From positions 1-7,870 of the forward strand of contig DAIDTN010000230.1 in assembly GCA_027457185.1 (NCBI GenBank): a stretch of 7,870 nucleotides of DNA, given 5' to 3'. Shown here in pieces: positions 4,340 through 7,870 of this stretch (positions are counted from its first letter, which is position 1; each line of letters opens with the position of its first letter). Origin of the DNA: Burkholderiales bacterium (lineage in GTDB: Bacteria; Pseudomonadota; Gammaproteobacteria; Burkholderiales; SG8-39). The notes under the pieces are model-generated. The model searched no databases. It was not told the origin of the DNA and saw only the letters and a list, made by a program, of their open reading frames with translations. The position numbers and the translations under genes were made by a program.

Positions 4340-7300
4340 GCGCAGTAAAAAAAGCCGTCGACAAAAGACTTTTGAAAGGCTTGGTGCCGATCAACGCCCT
4401 GGCGCCGCAACATTTCAATGAAATCGCCGACAAGATCATCATCGAGGATTTGCCGGCCGGCCGGGTGAGCTTCAAGGAAGGCGAGCGCGATAACCGGACC
4501 GTCTATTTGCTGGCAGGCGAAATCACCCTGTTTTCCGGCGTCGCCCCAGTGGGCAGTGTCTATGGCGACACCGAATTCGCCCGCCACCCCTTGTCGTCGC
4601 CACAGCCGCGCCAAGTCACCGCCAAGGCCAAGACACCGGTCACCATCGCGCGTATCGACACCGGTCTGCTGGATGTGCTGCTGAGCTGGGATCAGTCCTC
4701 CGGTTACGAAGTCACGGAGCTGGAAGATGGCGATGAAGACTGGATGTCACGTATGCTGCAATCCCCGACCTTTCAGAAACTCCCGGCGGCCAATATTCAG
4801 AAGTTGCTGATGAGCATCGAGGAATACCCGTCGGTGAAGGGCGGCGTGGTGATCCGGCAGGGCGACCCCGGTGATTATTACTACATCATCAAACAGGGTC
4901 GTTGCGTGGTCACGCGCAAGGCCTCCCCCGCGGCGCAGGACGTGCAGCTCGCCGAATTGTCGGTCGGTGACAGCTTCGGCGAAGCCGCCCTGATCTCGGA
5001 CAGCAAGCGCAACGCCACCATCACCATGCTCACCGACGGACGTCTGATGCGGCTTGCCAAGAAGGATTTCGTCGCCCTGTTGCGCGAACCGTTGCTGGCT
5101 CAGGTGTCCTTCGCCAAGGCCCAGAGCCTGGTGAATGACGGCGCGCAGTGGCTGGATGTGCGTCTGCCGGGTGAATTCCAGCAAGATCACATCGGCGGCG
5201 CGGTGAATATTCCGCTGGCGGCGCTGCGTCATCGTTTCGACGATCTCGATATCGCCAGTCGTTATATCGTCTATTGCGACAATGGCGGGCGCAGTTCCAC
5301 GGCGGCATTCCTGCTCGGCCAGCACAGCTACGATGTCCGGGTTCTGACCGGCGGCATGCAAGCGCTGGCCCCGTCGGAGATGCGCGCCGTGCAGACCCAG
5401 GATAAATCCGTCGCTGCCGGCGATGCCGCCGCCGGCAATGCAAGCGCCGAGGTCATCGATTTCAGCCAGCAGGCGCAGGCGCGCAAAACAACGGATGAAA
5501 GTGCCGCCGCCCCAAAAGAGGCGCGCCATGCCGCGGAACAGCTCCTCGCCGAGGCGCGTCGCCGGAGCGAGCAACTCCTGCACGAAGCCGAGCAGCGGGC
5601 CGCCGCGGGCCGGTCGATGCTGGTCGCGGAGCGGGATGCGGCACTGCAAAAGATCGCCGACTTGGAGCTGGCGCACCAGCAGCTTGCCGCGCAATACGCG
5701 CAACTCCAGCAGGCCCTGCAGATCGAGATCGAACGCGCCAAGCAGCTTGCGGCGACCCCGGCGGTCGATCCCGCGGCCTTGGCTGAGTTGCGGCGCGAAC
5801 TGAAGGCGGCGCAACGCAATGCCCAGGTGGCCGCGCAGGCCCGCCAAGCGCTGGCCCAGGAACTCAGTACCACGCTGGCCAATCTCCAGCAAACCGATCA
5901 TGCGGCACAGGAGCAGTTGGCCGCGGAGTTCAGCGAGGAACTGGATGCGCTGCGCGACCAGTTGCGCAGCGCGCAGCGGGATGTCGTCCAGGCACAGCAA
6001 GCGGCGCAAGCGCAGCTCGCCGCACGCGATGAGAAAATCGCCGCCTTGCAGGCGAACGCCCGCCAGCAGGAGTTGGCGGCCGATCGACAGCGCATCGATC
6101 TGGACGCGGCGCACGCTGCGGCCAATAGGCGCGCTGCGGAATCGCAGGCCGAGCGGGCTCAAGCCCAACAGCTGCAGACCCGGCTTGACGCCGCTGAACA
6201 GCGGCTCGCCGAACAACAGTCCATCGCCCAGCAGTTGCAGCAGGAACTCGCGAGCCGGCAGCGGGCGCAGGCCCAGGCGTTGGCCGAAGCCAGCCAAGCG
6301 CAGCAAACGCAGCACGACAGCTTGCAGCGGCAACTGGCGGAACTGCAAGAACAGCGGTCGGTCGCCGGCGCCGCCGAACAGCGTGCTCAGGCATTGGCCT
6401 CGGAATTGCTGCAACTCCAGGCACAGCAGGCGCTGAGCGTCGAACAACAGCAGCGCCGCGACGCCGAACAGCAAGCGGCGTTGACGGAACTGCGCGCCAC
6501 CCTGGAGGCCAATGAACAGGCATCCAGCGTGCAGCTTGAAGCGCTGCGCGCCGAGTTGGCGCGGGCCGGCGACGACTTGCAGCGCGCGCAGGCATTGCAG
6601 ACCGAGCAAGTCACGGCGCTGCGTGACCAGGCGGCCGAGGAATTGGCCGGCTGGCGGGCGGCGCTCGCGGACCAAGAGCATGAGTTGGCGCGACAGACCG
6701 CGCAGTGGCAGGCGGAACTTGAACAGGCCCGGCAGGATGGGGCGGCCGGCAGCGCGGATCTTGAAGCGCGACTGGTCGAGTCGCGTCAGGCGCAGCACGC
6801 GGAACGGGACGCTAGCGCGGCCCAACTCGCGCAACTGCGCGAGGCGTTGGCGGTCAAGACGCAACTGGCCGAAGCGGCACAAGTCGCGACCGCGGAGTTG
6901 CAGGCACAACTGACCGAGGCGCAACAGCGTACCCAGGCCGAAACGGCGCAGCTAACCGCCACCGCCACGACCCTGCGCGATGCTCTGGAGGCGACGCAAG
7001 CCGCCACGCAGACTCGGCAGGCGCAACTGGAAGCGCGCATCAAGTCCTTGCAGGACGAAGCCGACGCCGCGTTGGCGCATACCAGTCAGCAGGCCGAGGA
7101 TCGAATCACGGCGCTGCAAACGCAACTGACCCAGGCGCAGCAGCACGCCGCGCGCGCGGCGGAACAACAGACCGATCTGCAGCACGCCCTGCAGGCGGCG
7201 CAGAGCCGGCAGGAAGAATTGCAGGTCCACATCAAGTCTCTGCAGGATGAGGCGGATGCGGCACTCAGCAGCGCCAGCGCGCAGGCCGATGCCCGCAGCG

Positions 7301-7870
7301 CGGAGCTTCAGGCGCAACTGGCTGCGGCGGAGCGGCACGCACGGAGCGAGGTGGAGCAGTTGCGCGGCGCATCCGCCGCCCGGCACCACGAATTGCAGAT
7401 CGCGCAGCGCCAGTGCGAGGAGTTGCAGTCGCGCATCCAAACCCTGCAGGATGACGCGGCAGCGGCCTTGGCCCGCACCAGCGAACAGGCCGGCGCACAT
7501 CTCGCGTCCGAACTCGCCAAGCTGCGTGCCGAGTCGGCGGCCACGGAACAGGCCGCGCAACGCGAGATCGTGTCCCTGCGTGAAGCCTTGCGGCAGGAGA
7601 CGCTCGCGCGGGCGCAGGACAGCGCCCGTCTTACGGACGAATGCACTACATGGCAGGTGCTTGGCCAATCCCTGGAAGACCAATTCACTCAAGCCGAGCG
7701 CGAGCGCGCCGCTGTCGAAGCCGTCGCCAAGACCCTCGAACAGGAACTGGAGCGTCTGCGCGGTGAATCCAGCGCGGCGCATCAGGCGGCGGGTGCGGAC
7801 GCCGCGCGCGCGCAACAGGAAATCGAGACCTCGCGCGCGGAACTCAGGCAGCTCGGTGAACGGCTCGCTC
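4336..7870 (+). CDS. Giant protein: two cyclic-nucleotide-binding domains, rhodanese, long coiled coil (runs off right edge)
   Basis: The frame is open from 4219 to the window end, at least 1178 codons from TTG 4336. Residues of about 15-118 form a cyclic-nucleotide-binding-like fold whose ligand cassette looks degenerate (YGDTEFARHPL). A second such domain, about 137-250, keeps the cassette FGEAALISDSKRNAT with Glu216 and Arg225, the residues that hold the ribose and phosphate in the family. A rhodanese domain follows, about 256-345: LDVRLPGEF, GAVNIPL, catalytic loop YCDNGGRS with Cys314 and Arg319, then LTGGMQAL. After a short linker, about 390 onward is Ala/Gln/Glu/Leu/Arg-rich heptad-like sequence, a coiled coil to the edge. 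No membrane segment is visible. Start choice: MSAVKKAVDKRLL looks natural and GGGA lies 8 bases upstream. ATG 4255 would add 27 basic residues but lies in a hairpin. The role is inferred only: a ligand- and sulfur-responsive scaffold or filament. Confidence 0.8.
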   Translation, partial: MSAVKKAVDKRLLKGLVPINALAPQHFNEIADKIIIEDLPAGRVSFKEGERDNRTVYLLAGEITLFSGVAPVGSVYGDTEFARHPLSSPQPRQVTAKAKTPVTIARIDTGLLDVLLSWDQSSGYEVTELEDGDEDWMSRMLQSPTFQKLPAANIQKLLMSIEEYPSVKGGVVIRQGDPGDYYYIIKQGRCVVTRKASPAAQDVQLAELSVGDSFGEAALISDSKRNATITMLTDGRLMRLAKKDFVALLREPLLAQVSFAKAQSLVNDGAQWLDVRLPGEFQQDHIGGAVNIPLAALRHRFDDLDIASRYIVYCDNGGRSSTAAFLLGQHSYDVRVLTGGMQALAPSEMRAVQTQDKSVAAGDAAAGNASAEVIDFSQQAQARKTTDESAAAPKEARHAAEQLLAEARRRSEQLLHEAEQRAAAGRSMLVAERDAALQKIADLELAHQQLAAQYAQLQQALQIEIERAKQLAATPAVDPAALAELRRELKAAQRNAQVAAQARQALAQELSTTLANLQQTDHAAQEQLAAEFSEELDALRDQLRSAQRDVVQAQQAAQAQLAARDEKIAALQANARQQELAADRQRIDLDAAHAAANRRAAESQAERAQAQQLQTRLDAAEQRLAEQQSIAQQLQQELASRQRAQAQALAEASQAQQTQHDSLQRQLAELQEQRSVAGAAEQRAQALASELLQLQAQQALSVEQQQRRDAEQQAALTELRATLEANEQASSVQLEALRAELARAGDDLQRAQALQTEQVTALRDQAAEELAGWRAALADQEHELARQTAQWQAELEQARQDGAAGSADLEARLVESRQAQHAERDASAAQLAQLREALAVKTQLAEAAQVATAELQAQLTEAQQRTQAETAQLTATATTLRDALEATQAATQTRQAQLEARIKSLQDEADAALAHTSQQAEDRITALQTQLTQAQQHAARAAEQQTDLQHALQAAQSRQEELQVHIKSLQDEADAALSSASAQADARSAELQAQLAAAERHARSEVEQLRGASAARHHELQIAQRQCEELQSRIQTLQDDAAAALARTSEQAGAHLASELAKLRAESAATEQAAQREIVSLREALRQETLARAQDSARLTDECTTWQVLGQSLEDQFTQAERERAAVEAVAKTLEQELERLRGESSAAHQAAGADAARAQQEIETSRAELRQLGERLA
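7024..7533 (+). repeat. Three internal protein repeats of 64-68 residues in the coiled coil
   Basis: Units begin at 7024, 7216 and 7420 (residues 897, 961 and 1029), spaced 64 and 68 codons apart. Each starts with (Q/E)L followed by a core: IKSLQDEADAAL, IKSLQDEADAAL and IQTLQDDAAAAL. Similarity between the first two continues through QLxxAxxHA. The first two cores are identical in protein yet differ at 10 of 36 bases, all synonymous. The third is more diverged. The repeat may continue beyond the window. Confidence 0.65.

Noticed and set aside
4083..4421. A 112-codon plus-strand frame in the divergent intergenic region
   Set aside because: It begins with GTG without a good ribosome binding site, overlaps the start of the giant gene out of frame, and is Arg/Cys-rich without any recognisable motif.
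4747..6924. A 725-codon open frame on the minus strand opposite the giant coiled-coil gene
   Set aside because: It is a mirror of the Gln/Leu/Ala/Glu-rich coding strand, where CAG and CTG codons complement each other and stops are avoided in the antisense frame. It has no domain, and the plus frame carries clear cyclic-nucleotide and rhodanese motifs over the same bases.

Overview
The window looks like chromosome of a GC-rich gammaproteobacterium. The basis is a GspA/GspB (ExeA/ExeB-type) type II secretion pair with typical gammaproteobacterial architecture, a lysine-rich-tailed HU protein, and a cyclic-nucleotide-binding/rhodanese protein of a kind I associate with this class. I cannot name the species. 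No tRNA, rRNA, CRISPR array or intact mobile element was seen.

Layout, left to right. (1) Positions 1-100, minus strand: the first 33 codons of a zinc-ribbon protein that runs off the left edge. (2) Positions 258-806, minus strand: the C-terminal half of an ISAzo13-type transposase, a decayed insertion-sequence remnant. (3) Positions 807-1012: a regulatory gap with a palindrome and a candidate extended -10 promoter. (4) Positions 1013-3282, plus strand: a two-gene operon encoding a GspA-like AAA ATPase and GspB. In Aeromonas the equivalent pair acts at the inner membrane and peptidoglycan to help the secretin assemble. No other secretion genes are present here, which fits a separate gspAB locus. 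(5) Positions 3312-3335: a GC-rich hairpin between convergent genes. (6) Positions 3356-3700, minus strand: an HU-family nucleoid protein with a basic N-terminal tail. (7) Positions 3701-4335: a roughly 635-base divergent intergenic region with several dyads and very short ORFs. (8) Position 4336 to the right edge, plus strand: a very large ORF without a stop in the window. It encodes two cyclic-nucleotide-binding-fold domains, a rhodanese domain with an intact active-site cysteine, and then roughly 790 residues of predicted coiled coil.

The last gene is the most unusual object. A ligand sensor and a sulfur-handling domain sit at the N-terminus of a long filament-like or scaffold-like protein, whose visible end contains 64-68-residue internal repeats. 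The repeat core is kept at the amino-acid level while its synonymous sites have diverged. The other genes look like ordinary gammaproteobacterial housekeeping and secretion genes.
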